This document shows, piece by piece, positions 39,365-48,339 of a stretch of DNA of 64,000 nucleotides. Each line of letters begins with the position of its first letter. Position 1 is the first letter of the stretch. The DNA is from a bacterium (GTDB lineage: Bacteria > Patescibacteriota > Saccharimonadia > Saccharimonadales > UBA4665). The notes beneath the pieces are model-generated. The model searched no databases and was not told the DNA's origin. It saw only the letters and a program-made list of their open reading frames with translations. The stretch covers positions 84,625-148,624 of the forward strand of contig JAJZMC010000009.1 of the NCBI GenBank assembly GCA_021803105.1, given 5' to 3'. The position numbers were made by a program, and so were the translations under genes.

Positions 39365-40279
39365 CTAAGGTTTAGCTTTACCAACCGAATTTAAATCATC
39401 AATTTTACTTTCAACCACCGACTGAACTACCGGTATAATAAACTTAGTGATTAATTTTGCTACTGAATATTCATCTTTGTTTTCCATTAAAGTCTTTTCT
39501 AAAGTAGTTCTATAAGCATATCTCATATCTGAATTAATATTGACTTTACTAACACCAATTAAAACAGCATCACGAAAATAATGACCCGGAGTATCGCTAC
39601 CACCATGTAGACTAATTGCACAATCAATCGTTTGTCTAATTGATTTTAAAAGTTCTAAATCAAGAATTTTAGGTACTGGATATTTACCATGTAAATTACC
39701 AATTGCAGCGGCAAAAGTATCAATTCCCGTAGATTCAACAAAATATTTAGCATGATCTGGTGATGAGAAAGTCTTCTTAATTTCATCATAATCTATTGTT
39801 TCATTATGAAGATTAGAACTACCTCCAAAATAATGAGGTTCACTCTCTACTAAGGCACCCGTTAACTTGGCATAATTAACTACTTTTTTGGTAGCACTAA
39901 TAATATCGTCATCAGAAGCATTATGATTAGCTTGAGATACATCAATATGAATAAACTCAAAACCAGCCTCAATACCTAATTTAGCAGCCTCTACACTTGG
40001 ACTATGATCTAAATTAATATATACTTCAACTCCGTACTGTCTTTTTAAATTATCTACCATGTCTCTTACTACGTCTAAACCAATATCGTCAACTTCACCT
40101 TGACTAACTTCCACTAATACTGGTGCTTGTTTGACTCTAGCTGCCTGCAAAACAGCTTTTAGTGTTGCTTCATCGTCTAAATTGAAAGCACCAAAAGCCC
40201 AATGTTCGTCTCTAGCTTCATTCATTCGCTGTCGAGCCTTATCGCAATTTAATCTCATTTCTCTTAAAGTTAAAGCCAT
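39365..40279 (-). CDS. fba: Class II fructose-bisphosphate aldolase
   Basis: A 304-aa zinc aldolase joining dihydroxyacetone phosphate with an aldehyde. Family signatures are NLDHSPSVEAAK with a zinc His, FIHIDVSQANHN, VESEPHYFGG and SLHGGSDTPGHYF (LHGGSG-like) plus SKVNINSDMR for phosphate binding. It could also act on tagatose bisphosphate (KbaY/GatY subgroup). It starts one base after the transketolase C subunit with an AAGGA ribosome site, as the last enzyme of the gap-led operon. Confidence 0.92.
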   Translation of the reverse strand: MALTLREMRLNCDKARQRMNEARDEHWAFGAFNLDDEATLKAVLQAARVKQAPVLVEVSQGEVDDIGLDVVRDMVDNLKRQYGVEVYINLDHSPSVEAAKLGIEAGFEFIHIDVSQANHNASDDDIISATKKVVNYAKLTGALVESEPHYFGGSSNLHNETIDYDEIKKTFSSPDHAKYFVESTGIDTFAAAIGNLHGKYPVPKILDLELLKSIRQTIDCAISLHGGSDTPGHYFRDAVLIGVSKVNINSDMRYAYRTTLEKTLMENKDEYSVAKLITKFIIPVVQSVVESKIDDLNSVGKAKP

Positions 40280-40280
40280 A

Positions 40281-41252
40281 CTATCCTTTCTTTATTAATA
40301 CGTCATGAGCAGCTAACCTAATATGGTTAGCATCTAGCCCGAAATATTTCAACAACTCATCGGGTTTACCAGACTCGCCAAAACGATCCTGAATACCCAA
40401 CCTAACAATTGGTACAGGGAAAAATTCACTACTCAATTCAGCTATTGCACCCCCTAAACCACCATTAACTTGCCCCTCTTCGATTACAACGCAAGCTTTG
40501 GTTTTTTTCAAACTATCTAGAATAGTTGTTGTATCTAAAGGTTTTATAGTAGGGACATGAATTACTTCTACATCAATGCCATCTTTATATAAAAGATCAA
40601 TACTCAAAAGGGCTTGAAAAGTCATAGCACCTGTTGCAATTACCGTTAAATCTTGGCCTGATTCATAAACATAAGCTTTACCAATTTCAAAAGGAGTATC
40701 TTTAGTAGTAAATATCGCCGAAGCTTCACGAGCCAACCTTAAATAATTAGGCCTAGGATTACTAGCCATAGCAATAGTACATTTTTCAGCTTCAATACTA
40801 TCGCCTGGAGATAATACAACCATATTTGGCAATCCACGCATTAAAATTATATCTTCTAACATCTGGTGTGTCGCGCCATCGGGCCCAACACTAACTCCAG
40901 CATGAGACCCAACTATCTTAACTGGACGATCATTAATACAAATAGTAGTTCTAATTTGTTCATAATTTCTACCCGGATTAAAAGCCGCATATGACGAAAC
41001 ATATGGAATTTTACCACCAGCAGCCAAACCAGAACCAACGGTTACTAAATTTTGTTCGGCTACACCTAACTCAAAAAATCTCTCTGGATAAGCTTCAGCA
41101 AACAAACTCATTTGCGTTGATTCAGTTAAATCAGCACAACAGGCTACTACTTGTTCATTAATTTTACCGACAGCTAATAATCCTCTTCCAAAACCCTTAC
41201 GAATGGGCTCAGTTAAATAACCTTTTCTAAAATCAACTAACTGCAAATCCAT
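40281..41252 (-). CDS. tktC: Transketolase, C-terminal subunit
   Basis: About 323 aa covering the pyrimidine-binding and C-terminal domains of transketolase. Signatures include the catalytic glutamate region FFELGVAEQNLVTVGSGLA and SHAGVSVGPDGATHQMLED. Split transketolases work as a complex with the N-terminal subunit, encoded next door. Two in-frame ATGs are two codons apart; I prefer the second because AGGAA lies at the right distance. A 44-50 base gap separates it from the N subunit. Confidence 0.94.
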   Translation of the reverse strand: MDLQLVDFRKGYLTEPIRKGFGRGLLAVGKINEQVVACCADLTESTQMSLFAEAYPERFFELGVAEQNLVTVGSGLAAGGKIPYVSSYAAFNPGRNYEQIRTTICINDRPVKIVGSHAGVSVGPDGATHQMLEDIILMRGLPNMVVLSPGDSIEAEKCTIAMASNPRPNYLRLAREASAIFTTKDTPFEIGKAYVYESGQDLTVIATGAMTFQALLSIDLLYKDGIDVEVIHVPTIKPLDTTTILDSLKKTKACVVIEEGQVNGGLGGAIAELSSEFFPVPIVRLGIQDRFGESGKPDELLKYFGLDANHIRLAAHDVLIKKG

Positions 41253-41302
41253 AATCATTTCCTGTTAACTTAGATTTTTCAAATAAATCAATAATTAATA
41301 TT

Positions 41303-42157
41303 TTAAAGATGCTCACTAGTAATTTTACCCCTTAACGTTCTTAACTCATTTAAAGCCAATTTAGCTTGCTTATGGTCTGGTGTTACACCATGCCACTTAA
41401 AATTATCTTCCATAAAATCTACACCCTTACCAGGTATAGTATAAGCAATTATCATGACTGGTTTTTCTGTTATAGCTTTAGCCATTTCTAATGCGTCAAT
41501 CACTGCTTCAATATTGTTACCGTCTATTTCTATAACATGCCAACCAAAAGCTTCCCATTTTGCTCTTAAGTCTTCTAGTGGCATGACATTTTCTGTGAAA
41601 CCATCAATTTGAATATTATTTCTATCAATAATTGCTACTAAATTAGATAACTTATTTTTAGCAACAAACATTGCTGCTTCCCAAACATTACCCTCATCAA
41701 TCTCTCCATCACCCATAACGCAATAAATACGTCTTTTTAATTGATTATCTAATCTAAAAGCTAAAGCTAAACCAGCAGCTTGACTTAAACCAGATCCCAG
41801 AGGACCAGAAGTTGATTCTAAAGCGAGTAACTTTAATCTTTCCGGGTGACCTTGTAATCTTGAACCAAATTGTCGTAAAGTCATTAATTCTTTCCTATCA
41901 ATATAACCAGCGTGTGCCAAAGTTACATACCTAACTGGTACACAATGCCCGTTACTTTGAATCATAATATCTCTTTCCGGCCAATCTGGTCGAGTTGGAT
42001 CGTGATTTAAGATTGCAAAATAAAGAGCCACATAAATTTCAACTTCGCCTAAAGGCCCTGCACTATGGCCACTACCAGCGTGCTCTAACATTTTAATGAT
42101 ATCTATACGGATATCATTAGCAATTATTTCTAGTCTCTCAAAAGAATGTTGAATCAT
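41303..42157 (-). CDS. tktN: Transketolase, N-terminal subunit
   Basis: A 284-aa thiamine-diphosphate-binding half of transketolase. The cofactor motif GDGEIDEGNVWEA...NN is present near residue 150, with the conserved GSGHSAGPLGEVE and TSGPLGSGLSQAAGLALA segments. It moves two-carbon units between sugar phosphates when paired with the C subunit. It begins three bases after rpe in the sugar-phosphate operon. Confidence 0.95.
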   Translation of the reverse strand: MIQHSFERLEIIANDIRIDIIKMLEHAGSGHSAGPLGEVEIYVALYFAILNHDPTRPDWPERDIMIQSNGHCVPVRYVTLAHAGYIDRKELMTLRQFGSRLQGHPERLKLLALESTSGPLGSGLSQAAGLALAFRLDNQLKRRIYCVMGDGEIDEGNVWEAAMFVAKNKLSNLVAIIDRNNIQIDGFTENVMPLEDLRAKWEAFGWHVIEIDGNNIEAVIDALEMAKAITEKPVMIIAYTIPGKGVDFMEDNFKWHGVTPDHKQAKLALNELRTLRGKITSEHL

Positions 42158-42160
42158 AAT

Positions 42161-42802
42161 TTATTGAATAATTGTTTTAAGTTTACCATAAGCACTAACA
42201 GGATTAACAGCCTGTGATATAAACGAACCAACGTCTAACACATCCACTCCAGCTTGTGCTAATACATTAATGTTGACATCATTAATACCACCATCCCAAC
42301 CAACCTCTATTTTTGGAAAATATTGCTTTAATTCTGTCACTTTATCTAATAACTTTAAATCAGCTTGGCCACCAAAATGCCCCAAAAACCCACTAAAAAT
42401 TAATACGTGATCAAAATTATTAATAATATCTCTAACAGATGAAACTGAAGTCTCCGATAATAAGGATAATCCGGCTAAAATACCGTGGTCATGCAATTTA
42501 TTACAAAATTCTAACCATGGCACATTTGCTTCACTATGAACTATCACTAAGTTTGGTTTTAACTCTATAAGTTTAGTGATATATTCCATAGGTGAAGACA
42601 ACATTAAATGTAAATCTATCTTATATTCTGCTTTTGGAAAATTTAAGTCTGATAAATTAACAGAATTAACCGACGTAAAAATATTATCCATAATATCTAT
42701 ATGAATTCGTTTGGATAAAGCCATAACTGAACTTAACTGGCGATTATAATCATCTAAATCGTAAGCTGTAATTGTTGGACAAATCAATGGCATAGATTTC
42801 AA
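42161..42802 (-). CDS. rpe: Ribulose-phosphate 3-epimerase-like protein (divergent)
   Basis: A 213-aa TIM barrel. The metal ligands of Rpe are kept: H-x-D in RIHIDIMDN, His in IDLHLM, and Asp in VGWDGGI. However the normal phosphate/loop motif after MDG (HFVPNLTFG) is replaced by MDNIFTSVNSVNLSD, so the enzyme is unusual and another pentose-phosphate epimerase activity is possible. It sits directly between rpiB (no gap) and tktN, which supports the Rpe role. Confidence 0.78.
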   Translation of the reverse strand: MKSMPLICPTITAYDLDDYNRQLSSVMALSKRIHIDIMDNIFTSVNSVNLSDLNFPKAEYKIDLHLMLSSPMEYITKLIELKPNLVIVHSEANVPWLEFCNKLHDHGILAGLSLLSETSVSSVRDIINNFDHVLIFSGFLGHFGGQADLKLLDKVTELKQYFPKIEVGWDGGINDVNINVLAQAGVDVLDVGSFISQAVNPVSAYGKLKTIIQ

Positions 42803-43258
42803 TTAACCTAACTCATCTAACTGGGTTAATCGACGAATAAAACGTGGTGCCTTAGCAAAAGGAGTATTTAACCAAACGTTAATAATAGTTTGGGCATCTC
42901 CTAAACTAGTAAAACTAGCGGACAAACATAAAACATTACTATCATCATCATTTCTAGCAGATCTCGCTTCAGCTGCACTAACTACTAAACTAGCCCTTAT
43001 GCCTTTAAATCGATTAGCAGCCATACACATACCTTGTCCACTACCACAAATTAAAATACCCCTGACTTCATCATGCCGGTAATTTTCGTCAGATAAGATA
43101 CCATTCACGACTCTAGACGCAAACTGTGGAAAATCATCATCAGGATTAAACTTTGTGTCCCCTTCATCTATGACTTCATGATGTAGACTATTTAAATATA
43201 TAGATATTTTTTCTTTATACTCATAACCTTGATGATCAGCGCCTAAATAAATTTTCAT
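42803..43258 (-). CDS. rpiB: Ribose-5-phosphate isomerase B
   Basis: RpiB (151 aa) interconverts ribose-5-phosphate and ribulose-5-phosphate. The start KIYLGADHQGYEYKEKI, the catalytic Cys/phosphate region LICGSGQGMCMAANR and the following GIRASLV match the RpiB/LacA family. The C-terminal LNTPFAKAPRFIRRLTQLD is also typical. It follows gap by 30 bases and its stop touches the rpe start. Confidence 0.94.
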   Translation of the reverse strand: MKIYLGADHQGYEYKEKISIYLNSLHHEVIDEGDTKFNPDDDFPQFASRVVNGILSDENYRHDEVRGILICGSGQGMCMAANRFKGIRASLVVSAAEARSARNDDDSNVLCLSASFTSLGDAQTIINVWLNTPFAKAPRFIRRLTQLDELG

Positions 43259-43288
43259 TTTAAATTATCCAAGAAAATAATTTTGATA

Positions 43289-44326
43289 TTACTCATGGTC
43301 ATGATTACTTTCATTTTGATGTAAAATACGGCCAGTATCAGCAACAACCTCAACTAATCGATTAGAGTAACCCCATTCATTGTCATACCAAGCAACTACT
43401 TTTAACATATTACCACCAACTACAGCGGTTAATTTTAAATCCACAATTGCTGAATGACTATTACCGATAAAATCAGAACTTACTAATTCTTCTTCCGTTA
43501 CAGCCAAAATCCCTTGGTAGTATGGCTCACTAGCAGCCTTCTTGAAAACCTCATTAACTTCTTCAACTGTAATATCTCTCTTTGTAATAATAACAAAATC
43601 ACTTATTGACACGACAGGCGTAGGAACTCGAACACTTAAACCTCCAAATATACCTTCTAATGCTGGCAAAGCCTTCGCAGCTGCTATAGAAGCACCTGTA
43701 GTTGTAGGGACAATATTTTCGGCTGCATTTCTAGCTTCCCTTAAATCCTTAGCAGGTGCATCTTGTAATTTTTGAGATGATGTATAACTATGAACTGTTG
43801 TCATCATAGCTTTTTCAATACCAAAATTAGATTCAATAATCGCTGCTACAGGTGTTATACAATTAGTAGTACACGATGCATTTGAAATAATATCTGAAGA
43901 CGAATTTAAGGCATTATCGTTAACACCCAGAACAATAGTAGTTGCACCCTCTCCCTTAGCAGGAGCCGAAATAACCACTTTTTTAGCACCAGCTGCAATA
44001 TGAGCTCTAGCTTTTACAGGGTCAACAAAAAAACCAGTTGATTCTATTACTACGTCAACTTTCAAATCTTGCCAAGGTAACTTAGCCGGGTCCATTTCTG
44101 CCAACACTTTAATAGCTTGACCGTTAACAATAATATTTTCATCATCATAAGTTACATCATATTGATAATTTCCGTAATTACTATCATGCTTCAACAAATG
44201 CGCTAAAGTCTTAGTATCTGTTAAATCATTAATAGCCACAATTTTTATATCACTTCTATCAAAAGCAACTTTAAAAGCATTGCGACCAATCCGACCAAAA
44301 CCATTAATACCAACGATCGTTTTCAT
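43289..44326 (-). CDS. gap: Glyceraldehyde-3-phosphate dehydrogenase
   Basis: GAPDH (345 aa) oxidises glyceraldehyde-3-phosphate with NAD and phosphate. The NAD-binding start INGFGRIGRNAFK, the catalytic C152 in SNASCTTNC, and the catalytic His in TTVHSYTSSQ are present. A small His/Asp tail ends the protein. It is the first gene of the gap-rpiB-rpe-tktN-tktC-fba operon, with a strong promoter and an AGGGAGGG ribosome site, suggesting high expression. Confidence 0.97.
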   Translation of the reverse strand: MKTIVGINGFGRIGRNAFKVAFDRSDIKIVAINDLTDTKTLAHLLKHDSNYGNYQYDVTYDDENIIVNGQAIKVLAEMDPAKLPWQDLKVDVVIESTGFFVDPVKARAHIAAGAKKVVISAPAKGEGATTIVLGVNDNALNSSSDIISNASCTTNCITPVAAIIESNFGIEKAMMTTVHSYTSSQKLQDAPAKDLREARNAAENIVPTTTGASIAAAKALPALEGIFGGLSVRVPTPVVSISDFVIITKRDITVEEVNEVFKKAASEPYYQGILAVTEEELVSSDFIGNSHSAIVDLKLTAVVGGNMLKVVAWYDNEWGYSNRLVEVVADTGRILHQNESNHDHE

Positions 44327-44365
44327 TTAATCCCTCCCTTATTATTTTTATTTTTGTATCTTATT

Positions 44366-44394
44366 ATTATACTTTTTCCTTATGCTTAATTCAA
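44366..44394 (-). promoter_or_regulatory. Promoter of the gap operon
   Basis: On the minus strand TTGAAT (44389-44394) and a consensus TATAAT (44366-44371) are 17 bases apart. The leader of about 32 bases carries AAGGGAGGG five to six bases before the ATG, one of the strongest translation signals in the window. Confidence 0.78.
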
Positions 44395-44404
44395 TATACT
44401 ACTC

Positions 44405-44932
44405 TTATTTTTGATAGCGTCTCACACATTCATCAATAATTTTAATTGCTTGTGCTTTATCTCCCCAGCCAAGCACTTTGGTTGTACCAGGTTTTTTTAA
44501 ATCTTTATAGTGAGTAAAGTGTTGTTCAATTTTCTCTTGCCACCTAGCACCCAAATCAGATAATGATATAATTCCGTCACCAGTATTACGATCATCATCT
44601 GGCACTACTATAATTTTATAATCAGCCTCTCCATCATCTTCGAAGTTTAATACCCCAATTATCTTAGTTTTTAGCCACACGCCGGTTGGTATCGGAGAAT
44701 CACAAACAACTAAAGTATCTAGTTCGTCTCCATCTTCATCAATCGTTTGAGGAATAAAACCATAATTTACGGGCTTTGCGTATATACTAGGTTCAACTCG
44801 ATCTAAAACAAAAGCAGCTCTAATTCTATCCCACTCAATCTTCAAAAAACTTCCCATTGGAATTTCAATAACTGTGTTAACTTCTCCGTTGTTATAATCA
44901 CCTACTTCAAGAACTTTATTAAAATCTGTCAT
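44405..44932 (-). CDS. ppa: Inorganic pyrophosphatase (soluble family I)
   Basis: A 175-aa enzyme that hydrolyses pyrophosphate and pulls biosynthetic reactions forward. Family I landmarks are EIPMGSFLKIEWD, PVNYGFIPQT, the metal-binding DEDGDELDTLVV and the C-terminal HFTHYKDLKKPG...GW. An AAGAGG ribosome site precedes the ATG. It is divergent from the FNR-like gene and lies 78 bases upstream of gap on the same strand. Confidence 0.95.
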   Translation of the reverse strand: MTDFNKVLEVGDYNNGEVNTVIEIPMGSFLKIEWDRIRAAFVLDRVEPSIYAKPVNYGFIPQTIDEDGDELDTLVVCDSPIPTGVWLKTKIIGVLNFEDDGEADYKIIVVPDDDRNTGDGIISLSDLGARWQEKIEQHFTHYKDLKKPGTTKVLGWGDKAQAIKIIDECVRRYQK

Positions 44933-44974
44933 ATATTTATACCTCTTTATCTATATAATTGTACAATAAACAGT

Positions 44975-44980
44975 TATAAT
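44975..44980 (+). promoter_or_regulatory. Near-leaderless -10 box of the FNR-like gene
   Basis: A consensus TATAAT ends 19 bases before the ATG at 45000. TAAAAT (44982-44987) is an alternative 12 bases before it. Either way the leader is about 5-13 bases and has no Shine-Dalgarno. Confidence 0.4.
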
Positions 44981-44999
44981 ATAAAATAATAACCTAATT

Positions 45000-45695
45000 A
45001 TGAAAATAATCTTCGATCATCAATCCGCTGAAACTGATAACATATTTACATTTTATTTTAAAACAGAAGAAACTATTAGTTATACACCCGGCCAATTTAT
45101 TGAACTTAGATTGCCTCATAAAAGACCAGATAATAGAGGTGACATAAGATGGTTTACTCTCTCCTCTTCACCGTTGGAAAAAGAATTATCAATCACGACT
45201 AGAATTGTTAAAAACAGTTCTAGTTATAAGAAAACACTAAAAGACTTAAAACCCGGAACCGTTTTATCAATTACTACTCCAATGGGTGATTTTGTATTAC
45301 CAAAAATATTACAAACTAAAATAATACTTATTGCTGGCGGCATCGGAATTACACCTTATTTAAGTATGATAAAATACCTTATTGAAACAAAAGAAACACG
45401 CCCAATTCATTTATTTTATACTGTCAACAATGAAGGAGACATAATCTATAATGATTTATTTGAAAAATATAAATTACCAACAACTATTGTTGTTAATCAA
45501 CCAACCAGCGCCTGGGGTGGTGAAAGAGGCAAATTAAGTCTTAATATGATATTAGGGATTGCAGAACCAACTGATAACACTCTTTTTTATATTTCAGGAC
45601 CAGATTCAATGGTTAAAGATTTATCAGAAACACTTGAAAAGACAATAAAAGATCATAAACGTATAATTACAGACTTTTTCCCAGGCTATAATTAA
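45000..45695 (+). CDS. FNR-type FAD/NAD(P)H oxidoreductase
   Basis: A 231-aa ferredoxin/flavodoxin reductase-like enzyme. The FAD-binding motif is in RWFTLSSSP (RxYS/T), the NAD(P)-binding start is ILIAGGIGITPYLSMIKYL, and a C-terminal YISGPDSMVKDL closes the domain. No [2Fe-2S] cysteine motif is present. The electron partner is unknown. It overlaps the convergent thioredoxin-reductase gene by four bases and probably belongs to the redox group. Confidence 0.88.
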   Translation: MKIIFDHQSAETDNIFTFYFKTEETISYTPGQFIELRLPHKRPDNRGDIRWFTLSSSPLEKELSITTRIVKNSSSYKKTLKDLKPGTVLSITTPMGDFVLPKILQTKIILIAGGIGITPYLSMIKYLIETKETRPIHLFYTVNNEGDIIYNDLFEKYKLPTTIVVNQPTSAWGGERGKLSLNMILGIAEPTDNTLFYISGPDSMVKDLSETLEKTIKDHKRIITDFFPGYN

Positions 45696-46891
45696 TCTTC
45701 CAAATAATGCCTAATTTTTAAAGCTGCTGTAGCGCCTTCTCCTACTGCTGAAGCTATTTGCATCGTAGCGCCAGAACGAATATCACCTGCAGCAAAAACA
45801 CCATCTATAGCTGTTTGTAAATTATTATCAGTTTTAATAAAGCCAATTTCATCTAATTGAACTCCGGAACCGATTAAAAACTTAGAATTAGGATCAAGCC
45901 CAACAAAAACAAAAACGCCATCTACTTTAATCTGTGATTTTTTACCCGATTTATTTTCAATTAAAACACTTTTAACTTCATTATTTTCACCTTCAATTGC
46001 TAAAGTTTTTGTTTGCAAATAAACTGTGATTTTACCTTCCTTTACATATTGTTCAATCTTTTCTTGTAATATATCACTCGCTTTAATGCTTGATCGAACT
46101 AATAAATCAATATGCGAAGCAAAACGAGTCAAAAATAATGTTTCTTGAATTGCAGAATTACCACCGCCAATAACTGCTATTTTTTTATCACGATAAAATG
46201 CCCCATCACATGTAGCACAATAATGGACTCCTCGGGCAAAATATTCTTCTTCGCCCGGGATTTTTACTTTCTTATAATCAGACCCAGTAGCAATTAATAC
46301 TGCTCTAGCATATAAATCACCATTAACGGTTTTTAGTTTTTTTAAACCAGCACTATCCTTGCTTATCTCCAATACTTCATTATAATCGATTACTGCTCCA
46401 AATCTTTCAGCTTGTTTCTGTAAATGATCTGATAAGTCTATACCACTAATACCTTCTTCAAAACCAGGATAATTATCTATAATATCGGTTACAGCTGCCA
46501 TACCACCAACGACACCTTTTTCTAAAACAAGTGTTTCAATCCGTTCTCGAGTAGTGTAAATAGCTGCTGTTAAAGCAGCTGGTCCACCTCCGATAATTAT
46601 AAGCTCATGAATAGATTTATTTTGTGAGTTTATTTGATCTATATCTAATCCCAAGGCCTTAGACAATTCTTGATTAGATGGTTCTTGTAAAATATTACCG
46701 TTTGGTAAAATAATTGTCGGAATAACATTACGTCCTTCTGTTAACTCCAGCATCTTTTTTTTATATTCAGGCTGCTTGTCAATATCATGATATATAAACT
46801 TAATTTTCATCTTATTTAAAAAATCTATACTACGATGACAATCAGGACACCAATCTGCACCGAATAATACTATTTCATCAACTAAATCCAT
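45692..46891 (-). CDS. Thioredoxin reductase fused to an N-terminal glutaredoxin-like domain
   Basis: A 399-aa fusion. Residues 1-80 form a thioredoxin-fold domain with C15-P-D-C18 (GADWCPDCHRS) and cis-Pro in NVIPTI. Residues 95-399 are a thioredoxin reductase: FAD motif IIGGGPAALTAA, redox pair C225-A-T-C228, NADPH motif VIGGGNSAIQE and the C-terminal AAGDIRSGATMQ. The reductase may pass electrons directly to its attached domain. A separate glutaredoxin gene lies 44 bases upstream on the same strand. Confidence 0.92.
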   Translation of the reverse strand: MDLVDEIVLFGADWCPDCHRSIDFLNKMKIKFIYHDIDKQPEYKKKMLELTEGRNVIPTIILPNGNILQEPSNQELSKALGLDIDQINSQNKSIHELIIIGGGPAALTAAIYTTRERIETLVLEKGVVGGMAAVTDIIDNYPGFEEGISGIDLSDHLQKQAERFGAVIDYNEVLEISKDSAGLKKLKTVNGDLYARAVLIATGSDYKKVKIPGEEEYFARGVHYCATCDGAFYRDKKIAVIGGGNSAIQETLFLTRFASHIDLLVRSSIKASDILQEKIEQYVKEGKITVYLQTKTLAIEGENNEVKSVLIENKSGKKSQIKVDGVFVFVGLDPNSKFLIGSGVQLDEIGFIKTDNNLQTAIDGVFAAGDIRSGATMQIASAVGEGATAALKIRHYLED

Positions 46892-46935
46892 TCTAAAAAC
46901 TCCTAGGCTGTTTTATCTTCTTACATTATTACTAT

Positions 46936-47184
46936 TTAAACAATAGCAGGAGCTAAACGAGCTAAATTATAACCAACAATAACTTCCTGACTATTATCAA
47001 TCTTAGTCACCACAGTCACTGGTACAGTTAAAACTCCAGATAATTGTTGAGCTTCACTAGCACGATGAGGATTTTCGTCTAAATTAACTTCATCGTATTT
47101 GACACCTTTAATAGATAAATACTTCTTAACCATATGACAATAAGCGCAAGTATTGGTAGTAAATATTGTTACACTTTTTAGCAT
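46936..47184 (-). CDS. Glutaredoxin-like protein
   Basis: An 82-aa thioredoxin-fold protein with active-site C13-A-Y-C16 (TNTCAYCHMVKKYL) and cis-Pro in LTVPVTVV. It resembles NrdH/glutaredoxin proteins that are reduced by thioredoxin reductase, encoded next. An AAAGGAA ribosome site and its own promoter lie upstream. Glutathione use is doubtful because no glutathione genes are seen. Confidence 0.88.
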   Translation of the reverse strand: MLKSVTIFTTNTCAYCHMVKKYLSIKGVKYDEVNLDENPHRASEAQQLSGVLTVPVTVVTKIDNSQEVIVGYNLARLAPAIV

Positions 47185-47226
47185 ATTATTCCTTTTAATT
47201 TTTAATTAATGTCTTGTTATACAAAC

Positions 47227-47255
47227 AGTATATATAGTGCTTAAATAAACTTCAA
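47227..47255 (-). promoter_or_regulatory. Promoter of the glutaredoxin-thioredoxin reductase pair
   Basis: On the minus strand TTGAAG (47250-47255) and TATACT (47227-47232) are 17 bases apart, followed by a leader of about 35 bases with AAAGGAA before the ATG. Confidence 0.6.
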
Positions 47256-47284
47256 GACGCTATATATTGTGTTTTTTAATACAT

Positions 47285-47827
47285 TTAATTCACCTTAAGT
47301 AATGTAATATCAAAAACTAATGCGGCATTAACTGGTATACCAGATCCAGCAGGAGGATTTGCTCCATAAGCCATACTAGCAGGTATAAATAACCTTCTGG
47401 TACCACCTACTCTCATACCAGGAAGACCGGCCTGCCAACCAGGAATAACTTGAGATAAATTAAAAGTAACAGGTTTACCACTATCTTTAGAACTCTGAAA
47501 AATAATACCAGTGGCGGCAATTGCTCCTGTATAATTAACCGTAATTGTACTCTTTAAATTAACAGCTGGACCAGTACCAACAACTATATCCTGATAACTT
47601 AATTTTGTAATATTCGCTTGAGGAGAATAATTAGATAATTTAGTACCTTGTAACTTAGTTGGTTTTGAAGTAGTAGATGTGGTTGGTGTAGCATTATTAA
47701 CCGGCGTACCACCATTATGACTATTTTGGATTAAAACAATAATAACTACGATAGTTAGCGATGATGCTGTTATTAAAAATAATATCGCGCCAAATAAAGC
47801 AAAAAACCTAGAACGTTTTGATGTCAT
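47285..47827 (-). CDS. FKBP-type peptidyl-prolyl cis-trans isomerase, membrane anchored
   Basis: A 180-aa protein with a basic N-terminus, one membrane helix (about residues 11-33), a Thr/Asn-rich linker and an FKBP domain (about 75-180). FKBP hallmarks are ITVNYTGAI, VIPGWQAGLPGM, GTRRLFIPASMAYG and FDITLLKV. It should help fold proteins outside the membrane. It lies 18 bases after the Nudix gene at the end of the phe-ABC run. Confidence 0.93.
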   Translation of the reverse strand: MTSKRSRFFALFGAILFLITASSLTIVVIIVLIQNSHNGGTPVNNATPTTSTTSKPTKLQGTKLSNYSPQANITKLSYQDIVVGTGPAVNLKSTITVNYTGAIAATGIIFQSSKDSGKPVTFNLSQVIPGWQAGLPGMRVGGTRRLFIPASMAYGANPPAGSGIPVNAALVFDITLLKVN

Positions 47828-47845
47828 TATATTTTAAACTCCATG

Positions 47846-48295
47846 TTAACTATTAATTTTTATATTTAAAACATCATCTGGAAATCCATTATTTAAATTG
47901 TCTAATAAAGTGTCCTTTAACTCAACAGGCAATAAATTAACGCCAGATAATAAATTAACATCTAACCATAATGGCTTATAAATATTTTTACCATCTTTAG
48001 TAATTTTAAACTCCATAGAATTTTGGTCCAGTTGTGGTTCACCTGATACATATTGGCAAAGATAAATGTATTGTATCCCAAACATAGATCCAGCGTCTTC
48101 TATGATTACTAATTTTGGACTATTAATTATTAACGTAGTCTCTTCTTTAACTTCTCTAAACAAAGCTTCTTCTGGAGTTTCGTTTACCTCAATTGCACCA
48201 CCAATTAGAGAATAGTATTCCTCGCCAAATTTATTACGATACATTAAAAGTATTTTATTATCTTTAATAATAATTGCACGAGCTGTTTTTCTCAT
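47846..48295 (-). CDS. Nudix hydrolase
   Basis: A protein of about 149 aa with a complete Nudix box, GGAIEVNETPEEALFREVKEE (G-x5-E-x7-RE-x2-EE). It hydrolyses a nucleoside-diphosphate-linked compound; the substrate is not readable. A longer frame begins at a TTG (48316), but a consensus TATAAT (48302-48307) lies six bases before the ATG at 48295 (three before one at 48298), so I start here. It follows the ABC exporter and precedes the FKBP gene. Confidence 0.9.
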   Translation of the reverse strand: MRKTARAIIIKDNKILLMYRNKFGEEYYSLIGGAIEVNETPEEALFREVKEETTLIINSPKLVIIEDAGSMFGIQYIYLCQYVSGEPQLDQNSMEFKITKDGKNIYKPLWLDVNLLSGVNLLPVELKDTLLDNLNNGFPDDVLNIKINS

Positions 48296-48339
48296 CATGT
48301 TATTATAATCAATCAATCAAAAAAATTAAATTAAAAAAT

